Part shown: in pieces, positions 25,330 through 38,400 of the stretch | Layout of the letters: each line of letters begins with the position of its first letter | How positions within the stretch are numbered: position 1 is the stretch's first letter | NCBI GenBank assembly: GCA_029532415.1 | Contig: JAQOTA010000026.1 | Coordinates: 168,188-232,187 of the forward strand | Reading direction: 5' to 3' | Origin: Marasmius tenuissimus | Lineage: Eukaryota; Basidiomycota; Agaricomycetes; Agaricales; Marasmiaceae | DNA: 64,000 nucleotides | The notes under the pieces: generated by a model | What the model saw: only the letters and a program-made list of their open reading frames with translations | Database searches by the model: none | Told to the model about the DNA's origin: nothing | Made by a program: the position numbers and the translations under genes

Positions 25330-26544
25330 TTCTAGCTCAGGAAACCAACCCATAGCGAATCTCTTCACTGAATAGAATGTGGTTGTAAGATGGCTGGTAG
25401 ATGGTTGCGTGCCACCTTGGTCCTGTGATAACCAGGACCACATGTGTATTGTGTTCATCTGCCATATCGCCCAATGTTTTTTTCGCAGATAGGCGCGAGT
25501 GGTGTACAGCAATTCAGCCGATATTCTAACGGGCAATTCTTTTCAAAGAAACCAACCATGCGCTGCGGCCTTCTATTTGATACTTGAGTTACTCGAACGC
25601 TCGATGATGCATGAATCTGTACCCGACTCTGAAGTGACGAATTGGCATATTTAGGTGCCTCTCCCTCTGTTTCTAGGAGCCGTAATCGCCTTTTTGATGT
25701 GGTTGTGAGAGGATGGATCCCTACAGCGTGTACGGTTGGTCCAAGGAATTATGTGAAGTACACAGAGAAGCTCCAGAACGCCCACGAGGAACACAAAGAA
25801 GAGTTCGAGAAGAGCAGCGAGAGAGCCCCGATCCTTGAGGAAGCTCCCCGCTTCGACCCGTGAATGTGTTTCAGCCATATTCGAGCGAAAGCAGAGAGAG
25901 GGCCGGAGAAGCCAGAATGGATAGGTCCGGACCGCGAGCAATGAATATGCACTGTGGGCTCGAGAGCTTGAACAACGCAGATATCCGCTCGGGAATGGGT
26001 GGTATTGGAAAGTTGTCGGGATATTGGGACGAGAAGAACGAATCACGACGATGGTGTTTTCCAGGTCTTCTGACAGTCGTTCATATAGATCGAGAACGTT
26101 CAGCTGGTGTGGATGCTCCGAGTCACTGGAACCGACATGCTGCTTTCCGGGGGAGAATATGACATATCCTCATGTGGAACGAGTGAGACGGTGAGTAGTG
26201 GCCGACTGGAGAAACGTATCCATCTGAGTTTGGGGACGGTGAATATTCGCCGGTTACATATCGCTATAATCTCCTTCATACATCCAGATAGCTCGTGATG
26301 CTTGTTCGTATAGCCGTTGGAAGTGCAGTCTTCCGAAATTTCAAGTGGTGGAAAGAGACAGAAGGCAAATTGAAACAGGTGAGATCATCGTGATCAACGC
26401 GGTGTTACCTACACACGTGCTGTGACACCATCACAAAACGGGTAGAGTCCGAGTCAAACTTGCCGAGGGCCCAGGGGTACAAGACAAAATCGTGGTTTAA
26501 GCTTACATACAGACTTATGCTACATCGAAAATACACTCTAATCG
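25330..26544. other. Intergenic region with one weak small-protein candidate
   Basis: A minus-strand frame starting near 25878 (MAETHSRVEAG.., with the hydrophobic stretch LLELFFVFLVGVLELLCVL) could be a small one-span membrane protein of about 75 residues. No family is recognised and no splice context supports it. Otherwise nothing is seen. Confidence 0.25.
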
Positions 26545-28218
26545 TTACTTTCTCGCAGCGGCCGTACTGGTTGTTGTAGCAGTCGCATCCGTAGTTGTAC
26601 TGGTAGTCGTATCCGTGTTCGTGGCAACCGAAGTAGAGTCCGTGGTAACGGAAGCCAGACTCGACGAGCTATAAGAAGAGCTGTACTCTGCGGCAACGCT
26701 CGAGGCAATCACATCGCCATTAACGGAGGTCGTTGGCGTGACAGTGGCACTGGTACTGGCTTCTACGCTTGTCGTAGCACTCGATGAAGGAGAGGAAACG
26801 ACACTGTCTGCAGAGGAAGGGGCACTGAAGACCTCAACCTTGAGGGCATTAGCAGTGTGCGCTGCGGTAGTAGCAGTGGTCGTAGAAGTGAGGGATGGAG
26901 AAGACGCCACCGAGTTAGATGAGGAAGAGGTAGCAGACGCAGAGTCAGCAGCGACGGTGACAGTCAACGTCGTTGTCGACGTGGCGATGACAGTGGAGGT
27001 ACTGGCCGTAGAAGAACCAGAGGACAATGTAGAGGTGGAGTTGGAGTCCTCTAGGTCTTCGTCCGACGAAAGGGCATCCGACTCATCGACACTGGAGGCA
27101 CGGGTCGACTCATCGTAGGGATGGAAGACCAGCGTGACCAGCTTTCCATGTTGTCTGCGCTGTACGGATCTCGACGGCTGAGTAGAGCTGGAGGCATCGT
27201 TCATAGGGATGGCTTGGACGACGCCAGTGGTGGGATCGTAGCCGAAGATCTGAGAACGGTGAACGGTAGGCTCGTCTTCGTCCAAGGGTCTATCCTTCTC
27301 GAAGCAGTGATATCCATGAAGAGACTGAGGCTGCGACGAAGAAGTGGAATATGTGATGCAACGACTCTTGTTGATGTCCGAAGGGTCGACAATGGCAAAG
27401 GAAGCGCAGTGTTCGAATTCGCAATCCTGTGGACACGGTTCCGGAACGAGATCCCAGACGGTTCCCTTATCGGAAGCATCGACGTCTTTGTTCGAGGGGT
27501 TGTAGACCAGCCAACCGTAGTTCTTCCCTTCTTGATCCTAATGGCGAAGAAATGTCAGCGAGGAAGCTCGTTCAGCGGCAAGGTGTGTAGTATTACCTCT
27601 AGTGATATCTGCCCAGGAACGCCTTGGACTTGGGGCTCCCTCGCGACCATAAAGCTACGAGGATGAGGCCTTGCACGACGAGGCGGGGCACGCCGTGTCA
27701 AAGACGAACGACGACGATGGTGTCCAGGGTGTTGACGATGACCATGTTCATGATCAGGGAAAGGAGTCGGGCTACGGCGAACATGGAAGAATCTCTGCTC
27801 GCCCGAGCGTTTCAAGTGAATCCCATCACCATCGCCGAGGGTAACCCTGATGAGTGGATCGGAGCCGTCTTCTGGCTGGTGTTGCATGAGGTGAACCTTG
27901 ACGTCTCGCTGAAGTAAATAAAGCGCATATACCCATCAAAAGCGGCTCAGGACGAGAAAAAGCACGAAGGAAACGCACGCTTGTGAGGGAACGACTCGTC
28001 TTGCCCTTCCTGTGATTCGACTCTAGCGTGACCTTAGCCTTTGCAGACTCAGGAAGATGTAGTAGGGGTGCATCCTCGCGAGGCGGCGCATGGCGAGCAG
28101 TGACTTCGGAGGCGCGGTTGGCAGGGACAGCGACACCTTCAGCAGTAGGCGCGTTGGAGATTGCAGCGAGAGAGAGAGAGGCAGCGATGAGAGCGACGCG
28201 AGATGTAAGAATAACCAT
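26545..28218 (-). CDS. Secreted protein with mucin-like Ser/Thr-rich C-terminus, function unknown
   Basis: Three exons (28218-27979, 27908-27597, 27537-26545) join in phase to 514 residues. An N-terminal signal peptide (ALIAASLSLAAISNA) is clear. The middle is His/Arg-rich (HEHGHRQHPGHHRRR) and is followed by a Cys-containing globular part (EPCPQDCEFEHC). From about residue 330 the chain becomes a long Ser/Thr/Ala/Val run of low complexity, like a heavily O-glycosylated cell-wall or surface protein. No hydrophobic GPI-anchor tail is seen; it ends TAAARK. I do not recognise a domain. Confidence 0.75.
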
Positions 28219-29172
28219 GGTTATGCTTGTGGGTGATGAATAGCAATGTATGAAGACGAGACCAGTCGTTCAGAGATAGCGATGTGGGTAAAAACCGTCA
28301 AGTCACCAGGACTAGATGATGGGGGAAGAGAAGAAAGAGGTGAAGGAAGGGAGAAGCAAAGGAGGCAAGCGTTATATACGATTCCAGTGTTTGCTTGCCT
28401 TTGGCGGCCTGACAAAGTTTTGCTGAGAATGGTAATCCAGAAGTGATCGAGGTGGAAGCATACCAGAAGTTGTGCGCACGGACCAGCGATAGGACGCGTT
28501 TCCTGGCAAGCCTCTAGTTCTCTACTTTCGTCCTCAGATATAGTATGGCTAAGAGGCTTGCCTGTGCAAAGCCTGATGATACTCTGCACCATCATAGCCC
28601 CAACAACGAAATAAGTCATATCAAGCAAGATTTGCCAATGGAAACCGGTTATTTGCAAGTCAACTTCGTCCTTGAGATGATCTGAGTGGTAGAGAGGGCT
28701 AGCAAAGCAGGTTCAATACTTTTCCAGTGTAACTAGATTGCGTGACGAACCTGGACTGTCCATTTCAATTCTCCAGTCTATCAACGGGCAAGTAAGTAGA
28801 TTTCGATTAGGTTTGCACTCCAGCAAGTTCACGAATCTTATGTACAGCAAAGCCGGATGTGCAGCGGTTATATGAGTACGTGAGCCTGATTGGAATCGTT
28901 CTGCGACGCTCTGAGATGTGCGCGGACCGTCATTAATGTTGGGAACATGGAGTCGAGACAAGGAAGGGGCTTGGGAAAAAGCTGACTGGGAATCACGAGA
29001 GAGACTGGTCCTCAGGACCGTGGACCGGACTCATGGACCTCATTCCTCCAGCACGTCTGCTCTTTCGCACATTTTGAATCTTGCCACTCAAAGCAATTCC
29101 ATTGCGGGTACTGTGTCTATAATACTTTTTGAATCCACCAAGTACCTCCATGTGACATGCTACGCTCACATC
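28219..29172. other. Intergenic region, no gene seen
   Basis: Promoter region of the Ser/Thr-rich protein and 3' flank of the MFS transporter. Minus-strand frames at 28221-28658 have no recognisable motif and no splice context. Confidence 0.5.
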
Positions 29173-30970
29173 CTAATAAACGAATCTGAAGTCCAGCCTT
29201 TTATTCCCATCCCTTTCCCTCGCCTGCTTATCATTCTGGTAATTCGCCTTCTCCTCCGCAGACATAGCGCTCCACTTCTTCTCCTTCTGCTTGTTCAAGT
29301 GCACCAGCACCTGGCGCTGGACAAGGAACGTCACAGCACTCAACGCACAAATCGACACCAGCACCTTATTCCCCTGCTTGTAATACGGCGCATCGTAGGC
29401 ACGGTAAATTTGTGAGCTGATGAGGGATCCTATCTGCACAATGACGTTGTAAGTCGCAGCCGTGATAGCGCGTTTCTTCACATCGAACGTGTTTTCGGAT
29501 ATCCAAGCAGATACGATAGGATGGAAGTAGGGATCTGGACAAATGTCATCATCAGTCAACTTTCGACTACGAAGGAAAGAAGGAAAAAGTTAGACCCACA
29601 TCCCGAAATCAAAGTGATCATCGAAAACCTTCCCCAATCCCTTCCACCATCGGGTATAGTCAAGAGCGCAATCAAAATCGGCATACTCCATAGCTCGCCA
29701 AAAAGGCAATGGAACGTCCGTTCGTTGAAGTAGTCACTGCTATACGCAAGTAACAACATCGTGATGATCTGCAGCACAGCAGATGGCACCGTGAGCATGT
29801 TCGAGTTGAATGTAGTGAAACCAATTCGTTTGAGCGTAAGGGTGAGGTAGGCTTGAACGGGAGAAGCAGGAATGTAGGCGACCAAACCGATGAAGTATAG
29901 GCCCCACATAGATGGATCCTTCCAGGCTTCTCGAATGTCCTTGAAGGTTGCGGGCTCTTTGAGAGCGGTGAGACCTTTGGCTGGGTCGTCGCGAAGGATA
30001 CGCTGTGGACGGGAGCCGACGTCAGTTGATGTAGAGAAACGTTGATTTGGAACGAAGACTCACATTGGTCATGATGATCTCCTCTCGCTCAGTATACCAC
30101 GGCTTTCTCCATATACCGCCCTTTGTGTTGGTTGGGGACACGGGAAGCCATAGGAAAGACTAGCAAGTGGTCAATCAACTGGGGGTGCATGAAATAAATG
30201 AGTACTACACTCACAATAAAGGCCAATACACACGTCAACAACCCCTCAAGAATGAAAAGCCAGAACCATCCCGGATGTCCACCAATACCTCTCATCTTGA
30301 GAATCCCAGCCGCCAACAACGCCGAAATGACGCGGGCGACGTTCAATGTCGACCAAAACGCCGCCAGCCGGATGGAGAGCTCCTTCGACGTATAGAAATA
30401 TGTCGTAAACAGGATCGTTCCGGGAATGAAACCGCCCTCGAAGAAGCCTATGAGGGCGCGTGTAACATAGAACGACGCACGTCCCTTCATCCATGCCTGT
30501 GCCCACGAGACCGTCCCCCAAGCCATCATCATACTCGGGAGTACGTACTTGAACCCATACCGCTTCGTCAAGAGCTGAACAGGAAATTCGGCCGTCAGGA
30601 ACGCCAAGAGTTGAATGGTGGTACCATTGTTGTAGTCGTCGCTGGTAAGCCCCAAATCGACCAAGAGGTTGTCGGCGAGAGCATTGGACAAGTTGCCTCG
30701 ATCGAGTTGTAAACCGAAGAACATGACACAGATCCAACTAAGGAGGTACAGATCGGTCTTTCGAACGACCTTCCTCTCCTCTGCTGGCGTCCATGTCGCA
30801 TTCGGGTCGAAGCGATGACGACCTTCGTAGGTCTCATGGGGTGTAAGAGTATCTGCGAGATTCTCACGACCGACATGTTCGTTGGAAGAGAGATAGGAGA
30901 TATCGTCGCGCGCACTTTTGTCCGTGGATGTCCTGCGCTGGATGGCCTCGACGTCGTTCGAACTGTCCAT
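29173..30970 (-). CDS. MFS transporter of the anion:cation symporter (allantoate/vitamin permease-like) family
   Basis: Four exons (30970-30215, 30159-30064, 30002-29600, 29534-29173) give 538 residues. After a hydrophilic N-terminus, TM1 is followed by the family's LDRGNLSNA stretch. The loop GFFEGGFIPGTI and several further hydrophobic segments are typical of the Dal5/Seo1-like group that imports organic anions such as allantoate, vitamins or dipeptides with protons. The substrate cannot be read from sequence. The last intron uses a gtgggt donor. It sits at the plasma membrane and could serve the metabolic genes to its right, but this is only a guess from position. Confidence 0.88.
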
Positions 30971-31976
30971 AGTGGCCGCTGGTGGTCGTCGGCAATGGTC
31001 AAGACCGGTGATGGAACACAGGGTGCGTCTAAATACGAAAGCAATTTAAACCTTTTAAGCTGCCGCGCTCGTATACGTGCTCTCGAGCTCAGCAGACGAC
31101 ATTTGACTGCCGCATCGCGTCTTCGATGTGATCACGTTGGACAACATTGGACCTGGTGGTGGCACGGTGCGCCGGCTGAACTGATTTCAAATTTCACGAG
31201 CCAAATCTCCCATTTGTCCTTATAGCGTCCCTGAATAAAGCTGAGGTCAACTCTGTTCAGCTCGAGAGGCGAGTTCAAGCTAGAATGTGTACCGAATCGG
31301 TGTCGACCTGGGACTCGGAGTGACATGTTGTCGTGGCCCCGTGAGGTTGAACTGGAGTGGTGATTCAGAATACTCCCGAGATGCCTGTCAGTGTTTTCGC
31401 TTTGCTTGAACTGTTACGAACGTAACTCGGAGCATTCTCTACTCCAGGTGGTGCCCTGCGTGTTGACTCTGAGTTGGGTTGACGACATCAACGCGTGCTC
31501 CCGACCTTAGATGGTTAAGTCGGTCATCTGACATATGTAACAATTCTCGATGCTCACCTTTGTCCAGAGCCTGCATATCTGCCTGTGTATTGTTATCTTC
31601 TTGTCTATCCAGGATCCTAGAGATTGGCTTGAGAAAGCGTGCCACGATACGAAGGAGTCCAAGACCAAGGAAGACAATTGAATGTCTTGGTTAGAGAGGC
31701 ATTCACACATCCGACACATTGGATACCCCAATCGTTTGGAGTTTTGGAAGTGCCATCTGTTTTATAAGTTCCAGAAGATTTTCGAAGTTGAAAAGCAGAG
31801 CCAGGGTGGGAGCAGGTGGGAGCAGAGATACGAGTCGTGAGCCGACGGGAACAAGAATACAAATCGGGGAATAGAATCTTATCTAATCTCAAACCGAGGC
31901 CCGCGGTTCCGAACGCGAAGGGCGATGCAACGCTCCTCGACGCTCTCACCTTCCAATATCTCGGGAACGAGGAGAG
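30971..31976. other. Intergenic region between the divergent MFS and thioesterase genes
   Basis: About 1 kb with no convincing exon. It must hold both promoters. Confidence 0.5.
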
Positions 31977-33172
31977 ATGCTTCGAAGCTTCCGACTTCTT
32001 GACCGGACTTTGTTCTCATCAAGTTTATGTTTCTTGCGACATAACTCTTCTTCTATCAAAGTAAAAGCCAAATATCCCTCGAGTTTTCTCTAATTCATCC
32101 CGGTTTTACATTTGGTTTAGAGACTTCAGGAAGCCTTCCGAGACCCAAAATCACCTTATTACTTGCCTCCGGGAACCCAAGGACCTGCATCTCCAGATGA
32201 AGTGCCAGCAGGCGACTCAAATTTGAAGGAAAATTCATCCACAACTTCAATTCTAGAGGAGGAAACGTTTGAAAACAAGCTAGAGAAAGCACGTCAGAAA
32301 TTGGTTGAAGCAGGCTTCTCTCGGTCGTTTATTTGGCAGCAACCAATTGTTTGGGGCTATCATGATTCGTTTCAGTATGTCAACCATATGCCTTTACGGA
32401 CGTTTCTGTTCACTCACAATCCTTATCTTCTCTCCAAATTTTGTTTCAACCTTGCGAACGTTACTTCCCGAACACGAATGCACCCTTTATCGCTATCTGC
32501 GGTCTTGGCGTGAACTCCGTCGACGATCGTACCCCAAAGACACGTCAATAATGTCCACTATGGTACTTTGCGGTTGCTTTAGAAGAATGACCTTTCGTCT
32601 CACAACAAACCTGGCATAAACCCATGTATTTCTGACTCAAGTCCGTTTCTTTGAATCGGTGAGTTGTGTCCATAAAAAGAGTGTCCATAAAAGGACCACT
32701 CCGATGCACGGACGCTTATCCTCTACTTTAATTCACAGAGTCGTATTAACTGGATGACGCACCTCGGGAATCGCCTCGGTGGACCCACGAGAGCCGACGC
32801 ACTGCTTAAAGGCAAAGGTATATCTCTCATACTCAAATCCATCCAAGTCAATTACCGGCGGCCAGTCACGTACCCTGACACCGTAAGGTTTCGCTCTTTT
32901 TTCACTTTTCCGAATGGTCGCCCACACCCTCGGTTCACTAGCTTCTCCTCTCACACAAGCCCTACATTCCGCACCACGACGATGTAAAACTCCAAGACCC
33001 CTCGCATCTTTACCTCGCTTCGTCCGCGTTTTCGGTAGCCCAGCAGGCCTTCGTGGCACATGCGTATGAGACGATTGTCTGGTACGATTACGATAAGCTG
33101 CGCAAATGCGATCCTGGGGATGAGCACAGGAATGCCGTATGGGATACTTTTGGGGGTCCTCCGAGGGATTGA
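31977..33172 (+). CDS. Hotdog-fold thioesterase-like protein, probably mitochondrial
   Basis: Six exons (31977-32060, 32121-32374, 32540-32562, 32642-32658, 32739-32882, 32942-33172) give 250 residues. The N-terminus MLRSFRLLDRTLFSSS is Arg- and Ser-rich without acids, like a mitochondrial presequence. The core HDSFQHVNNVHYVRFFES is the 4-hydroxybenzoyl-CoA thioesterase signature, with the catalytic-type Asp at HDSF. It is spread over four exons, two of them only 23 and 17 bases long. YRRPVTYPDT and a C-terminal ETIVWYDYDKL complete the fold. Such proteins hydrolyse acyl-CoA thioesters. Finding HVNNVHY in the 23-base exon in the right phase confirms the model. Confidence 0.85.
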
Positions 33173-33719
33173 TCAGCTTCGACTTGTCGAACGTATAGTG
33201 GGTTTACTTCCATTCCTTTTGCGCGTGAGATAGCTCACGTCCCCGCCCAGAACACCGTTGTTGTACCATACTCAAATCTAATCTCAGCTTGGCCCAAGTA
33301 TTTCTGGGTATTGCTCCCCTCCGAAAACGAGCTTCTAGTTTTTCCGTCATCCCGAGGTTTTGTGGGATGGTTAGACTAGCAGCTTTCCGAATAAGGTGCT
33401 CTGAAACGGCAACTTGACCTCACAACCACCGGTAGTCTACTTCGCTTCAAGCCATCTGCGCAGCTCGGAGAAAACGAGGACGCCCAGCCTATCAGTCGAC
33501 TCTGAAGTCGCCGGAGCAGCATTGACAATGAGGACCCGCGCGGAAGTTTCTCGTACTTGAGCTTCTGATCTATCAATAACATGTTCGCACGAAGCAGAAA
33601 ATTACATAGAAAATACGATCATGAATTCAACAGCCCCACCAGACGCGTTGCTACAAGCCAACGCTGAGCATATGAATGTGTGTCCGGATACAGAAGAAAA
33701 GACACATACTCGTTTTTTA
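33173..33719. other. Convergent 3' region, no gene seen
   Basis: Lies between the ends of the thioesterase (+) and the hydrolase (-). No coding signal was found. Confidence 0.5.
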
Positions 33720-34586
33720 TCACATCCATTCGACTGGCAAATGATCCTTCAGCCATTCCTCTACGTGTGGCCAACACTTGATTCCGTCATGGCCTACGCC
33801 ATCAACGATGGTCAAGTCCGATTGTATTCCAACGGCCTCCCAGGACTTGCGCAACCACCGGATTCGCTCTACCCTGCTTTTCCCAGCTTCAACTTCCGCA
33901 GCGTTAGGCATTCGCACTTGCTCCACCTGTGAACCTTTTGTATCGTTCTCCCCGACAATGAATTGAACTGGTATCCGGGACATTCGTTTGAAGTCGGGTC
34001 GGTTGCTTAGACCGAAGACTTGTTCGATGTTTCCGAGCCCGGCAGGCCACTTCTGAGAGAGGTCCGGAGGAGTGATTCGACCTGGGGCACCGATTGATAC
34101 TGCGGACAACCTCTCGGGATGCAGATACGTGAAACGATGTGCAAATTGACCGCCTGCGCTGAAGCCGTGTAGAAACACTTTATCCGTCCTTACACGCCAT
34201 AGATTGCCTGCCTGGTCAATCATGGAAAGTAGAATGGTATCAAAGCGTATACCCTTGTAGACCAAGGTGTTGTAGTTGGCGGTATCATGCGGATCAATAA
34301 TACCAGCGGGGAAAAGGGGAACGAGGAGAACGAGTCGGTGGCGCTCGCAGAGATCCCCGAGGTTGTCGAGATATTGGTCGGTCTGGCGCCGGATTCCATG
34401 TATTATTACGAGTAGAGGAAGTTGTGGGCCGTCGAATGAATGGCAAGTGGGAACATAGAGAGAGAAGGAGAAGCGCTGGTCCAGAGTAGAAGCGAAAAAT
34501 GGTGTCTTCCCGGTCAGCATTTTGATTTCAGGATGATTAGGCGGAAGCTCTCTGAGAGAATCAAGAAGGGAGTCAACTCGTTCCAT
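33720..34586 (-). CDS. Alpha/beta hydrolase, poly(3-hydroxybutyrate) depolymerase/esterase-like
   Basis: A single exon of 288 codons; the start at 34586 (MERVDSLL) is chosen because the upstream extension looks non-coding. The oxyanion region VIIHGI, nucleophile elbow HGFSAGGQ (Ser in GFSAG), acid region VGENDTKGS and terminal His in GVGHDG are in the usual order. There is no signal peptide. The fold is related to bacterial LpqC/PHB depolymerase-type esterases; the substrate is unknown. It lies between a thioesterase and a carrier-protein synthetase, so it could release or trim a product of that enzyme, but no direct evidence links them. Confidence 0.8.
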   Translation of the reverse strand: MERVDSLLDSLRELPPNHPEIKMLTGKTPFFASTLDQRFSFSLYVPTCHSFDGPQLPLLVIIHGIRRQTDQYLDNLGDLCERHRLVLLVPLFPAGIIDPHDTANYNTLVYKGIRFDTILLSMIDQAGNLWRVRTDKVFLHGFSAGGQFAHRFTYLHPERLSAVSIGAPGRITPPDLSQKWPAGLGNIEQVFGLSNRPDFKRMSRIPVQFIVGENDTKGSQVEQVRMPNAAEVEAGKSRVERIRWLRKSWEAVGIQSDLTIVDGVGHDGIKCWPHVEEWLKDHLPVEWM

Positions 34587-35471
34587 TTCTTGTTCAGTGA
34601 GGGTATTCGAGGGAAATGGGAGTGAGCTTACGGCCGCTATACAACCCTTATTGAGTCTCGTTCGCCCTCTCCAAATCCGAGTCATAACATTGTCACTGAC
34701 AAGTGGTACCACTGACAGGCCGATTTGCATTGAATCTAGACCGGGTCCGGACCGAGCCAGTCCCGACGCCTCAAGCGTTCCCACGACCTATTGTTGTCCA
34801 ATACAGTCCGTGTTATCTCCGAACTTTCTTGACCACTAACAACCACGGCATATCAGAAAAACTCCGTTCTTCTGCTGTGTCCTCCCTTGAAGTAACTATT
34901 CATTCTTCATCTTGTGGGCTCTTCCTGAGGATACTGGCCTTGCCAGCTCTCAAGCCAGTCATGGGATTGGCTTTGAGGTTCTGGTCGCGCAACGACTGTG
35001 CGACGCGTAAAGTTCTCTACTTGTGCTTGTTGCATACGAACGTGGAGCCGGTGAGGTGGTTGCTACGAGAGGTAAGTGTGCATACACAGGACTCAGTACG
35101 TGCTTACACCTTATCTTGGTCGAAATCTTGAATTTTGTTGAATTACTGTTTTCAGTCTCGGATATAATCACGGTCAATTCACTTGATTGATGGTTTTACA
35201 GCCAGATTGAAGAATGGGGTTGATTCTCCGGCGACTTCTCTTCTCTCTAGACGATCCCGGAATGGCCTATTACGACTAACGTGTATTTCCCAGACTTCCG
35301 CCTGTTGCCATACGAGTATTTCGTGTCGATTCCCCGGACATAGCTATTGAATTAAGTCCTTGAATCGGACGATGCAATAGCCCCAAATGGTGAGAGCTCG
35401 CTCTCTTTTATCAATCGAGTGTTTTGAGGTAGAATTGAACGTGGCCCCACAGATCTTCTGCTCCATCCAGA
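34587..35471. other. Intergenic region between the divergent hydrolase and synthetase genes
   Basis: No convincing exon. It should contain the promoters of both genes; a shared control region is possible. Confidence 0.5.
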
Positions 35472-38400
35472 ATGTCCATTCCGCTCGACTTTCTGAGCTC
35501 TGCGTTGGATATTCCGAGTGGTCTTTCCCTCGGAGACTCCCTCGCTCGGCAGTTACAGAGCCCTGGACACGCTCAGACACTCTTGGAGTGTCTCTGTTCC
35601 ACGGACACCCCAGCCATCTACTCACCGGACCCATCTGCGCCTCCTCTTCTTCACAATGACATTCGCTCTTTCGTGGCTTCTTTCACCATGCCACTTTCTT
35701 CGTCACGAGACGCGCTAGGCCCGAACGATAGAGTAATGGTGGCTCTCCCCACTGGCCCGGAAAACGCCCTGGCTCTCCTCGCAGTGGCCACATACCACAC
35801 CTGCGCTCCTGTCAACGCCAGCTGCACAGGCGCGGAGCTTCGGGAAGATGCAATACGGTTGAATGCCAAAGCAGTCGTGACCACTCGGGACTCGGTGGAT
35901 CGGCTTGAGCTTCGTAGACTTCGGGACGATGTTGGTTGTGACATCGTCATCCTCGACGGCCGGAGTCCGGACAAGCCTGGCATCTTCGACCTCTCAATTC
36001 TGGATGAGGTATCTTCACCACGGCAACCTTCTACCCCTTCCCTTCCCCACACGCTGGATGACCAGTCACTCGTTCTTCATACCTCAGGAACCAGCGGGAA
36101 GAAGAAGGTCGTTCCTTATACCCTTCGTTCGTTGATTATTGGAACATGGGCTGTTGTCTTGTCTTGGCAGTTACGGTCTACTGACGTGAACAGTAAGTTC
36201 CGCCGAGTTCTCCTTCGACGATAGGATGTTAAAATCTACCCTCTCAGTGAATATGATGCCTCTGTTTCACGTAGGGGGTATCGTTCGGAACCTCCTGGCA
36301 CCGGTGCTGTCCGGCGGAAGTACGATCGTTTGCTCTGGTTTCGATCCCATAACCTTCTGGGAACTCACGACCAGGCTCAAAGCAACGTGGTAAGTAAATG
36401 TGCTCTTCCTCTAAATGACAGTCGTCATTGATTTATTTTAGGTACTATGCTGCTCCCACGATTCACCATGCCATTTTGACATCACAACCCGAGCATATCA
36501 TACCAGCTCGTGATCTGAAAATTCGTATGATATGCAATGCTGCCGGGGGGTTGCTTCCTTCTCTTGCACTGGAGTTGAAGGAGAGGTTTGACGGGGCAGT
36601 CATCTTGCCTTCCTATGGGATGACAGAGTACGTCTTTCCCGTCTTTGAATAGTATACTCATTGACGTCTTGCAGGTGCATGCCCATCGCCTCCCCACCCA
36701 CGACATACCAACTCGAGCGACCGGGCTGCTCAGGAGTGGCATGTGGTCCCTACCTTTCGATTCGGAGTCCCTTAAATATCGAACAGGAGCTTCCGAGCGG
36801 AAGTACAGGCGCCGTCTGTGTTCGCGGTTATCCGACTTTCGACGGCTATGAACTCGCTCCTGACGTTAACGCCGCACTCGATAAATCCGCATTCTCAAGT
36901 GAAGGATGGTTCGATTCAGGTGATTGCGGGTACATGGATGACGACGGTTACCTATACATTACTGGCCGTTCGAAGGAAATCATCAACAAGGGTGGCGAAG
37001 TCATCTCGCCATTTGAAGTTGAAGAAGCCATAATCACCGCCGCGAGAACTCATGTCAAGGTAATTTCCTATATTCCAGTCCCTTCTCGTCATTCAACAGC
37101 TTTCCCAGACAACTTTGGCGTTTTCCGTGGACCACGATGTTCTTCAGGAAGCTATCGGTGTTGTGATTGTTCCGGAGCCAGGTCGTCCAAGACTTGGGCT
37201 TTCTCAGCTTCAAGACCTGCTTCGGGACCATCTGCACCCTTCCAAATGGCCGTTCGTCATAGTGTACATGAAGGACCTGCCGAAGAACAGGTATTCCTTT
37301 TGATCCATTTCAGTCTTCGAGTCAGACTAACAACACTTTTCTGGCAGTGCCGGGAAGCCTCTTCGTATCAAGTTATCCGCTCGCCTGGGTCTCGAGTGCT
37401 TCACGGATGACACGCCTTTGCTCTATAGGCACTTCGAAGCCGAGGTCCCTTCTCCCTCAGCGCCTTTGTCGAAGCCCATTCCATGCGCACGCGTATCCGT
37501 GGACCTCGAGGCATTGGCCCGTGGTCTTTCGACAATTGCCGGCGTGCAAGACGTCGCTCTTCGTTCACGACAAGACGGAACGCCCGAGGCCTTCATCGCC
37601 GCTGACCCTCATTCGAATCTCGACTCCGACTCCGCTGTTCGGTCACTATACAACCTGGTACCTGGCTACAGTTTCCCTCAAGTCTATGTGCTATCGACTC
37701 CACTCACCAAGAATCTGGACGATACTTATGCGTTCGATCTCATGGAGTTGAATGCCTTCCAGCAGAACAACGCTAAACTCTCGAAGCAAGAGATGATTGT
37801 TCGGGACATTGTTGTCGAGCTGCTGCGTGTCGAGGCCCGGATGATCACCTCGAAGTCAGACTTCTTCTTACTCGGCGGTAATTCTCTCCTATTGGGAAAA
37901 TTGTCGCACCACCTCCGCAAGGAGACTGGGGTGAACATACCGGTCGCTGCTATCTTCACGAACAGCACTATTTCCGGGATTGCTTCACTCATAGAGGTCG
38001 AACAGCGAGGGATGTCCCTTGAGTCGCTCATTGATGAGAAGATGGACGATACTACTGCGGCAAACAGCACGGACTCTGGGCTGGCCTTTGACCCTGATCC
38101 AGAATTCGGTCAGGCGGAACGACAATCTCATCCGCTGGTCATGCTCGTTCAGTCGATTCCGATGCTTTTCTTCTATCCACTGAAAAGTGCGCTTAGTTGT
38201 GAGTCTATCTCGCTTCGATTGTGTTTCTCTGGTTTTCTGATGTGTACGTCAGGGACCTTACTGTTGTTCATGCTCTCACGTCTAACCCCTCTACTCCTCA
38301 CTGGATCGTTTTGGGAGAGGATGGGGGCTCTACTATGCGGCATTATTGTAGCCCGGCTGGGAGCTCAGATTATTGCTCCGCTGACCGCCATTTTGTTCAA

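Noticed and set aside
26738..27118. Plus-strand open frame of 126 codons rich in Val, Glu and Ser
   Set aside because: It is the antisense of the Ser/Thr-rich tail of the secreted protein; low-complexity coding often leaves the other strand open.
30167..30712. Plus-strand open frame of 181 codons
   Set aside because: Antisense of the MFS transporter exon; no motif of its own.
34587..34784. Upstream in-frame extension of the alpha/beta hydrolase to 34784
   Set aside because: The extra residues show no family likeness and no signal peptide; the start at 34586 gives the usual length.
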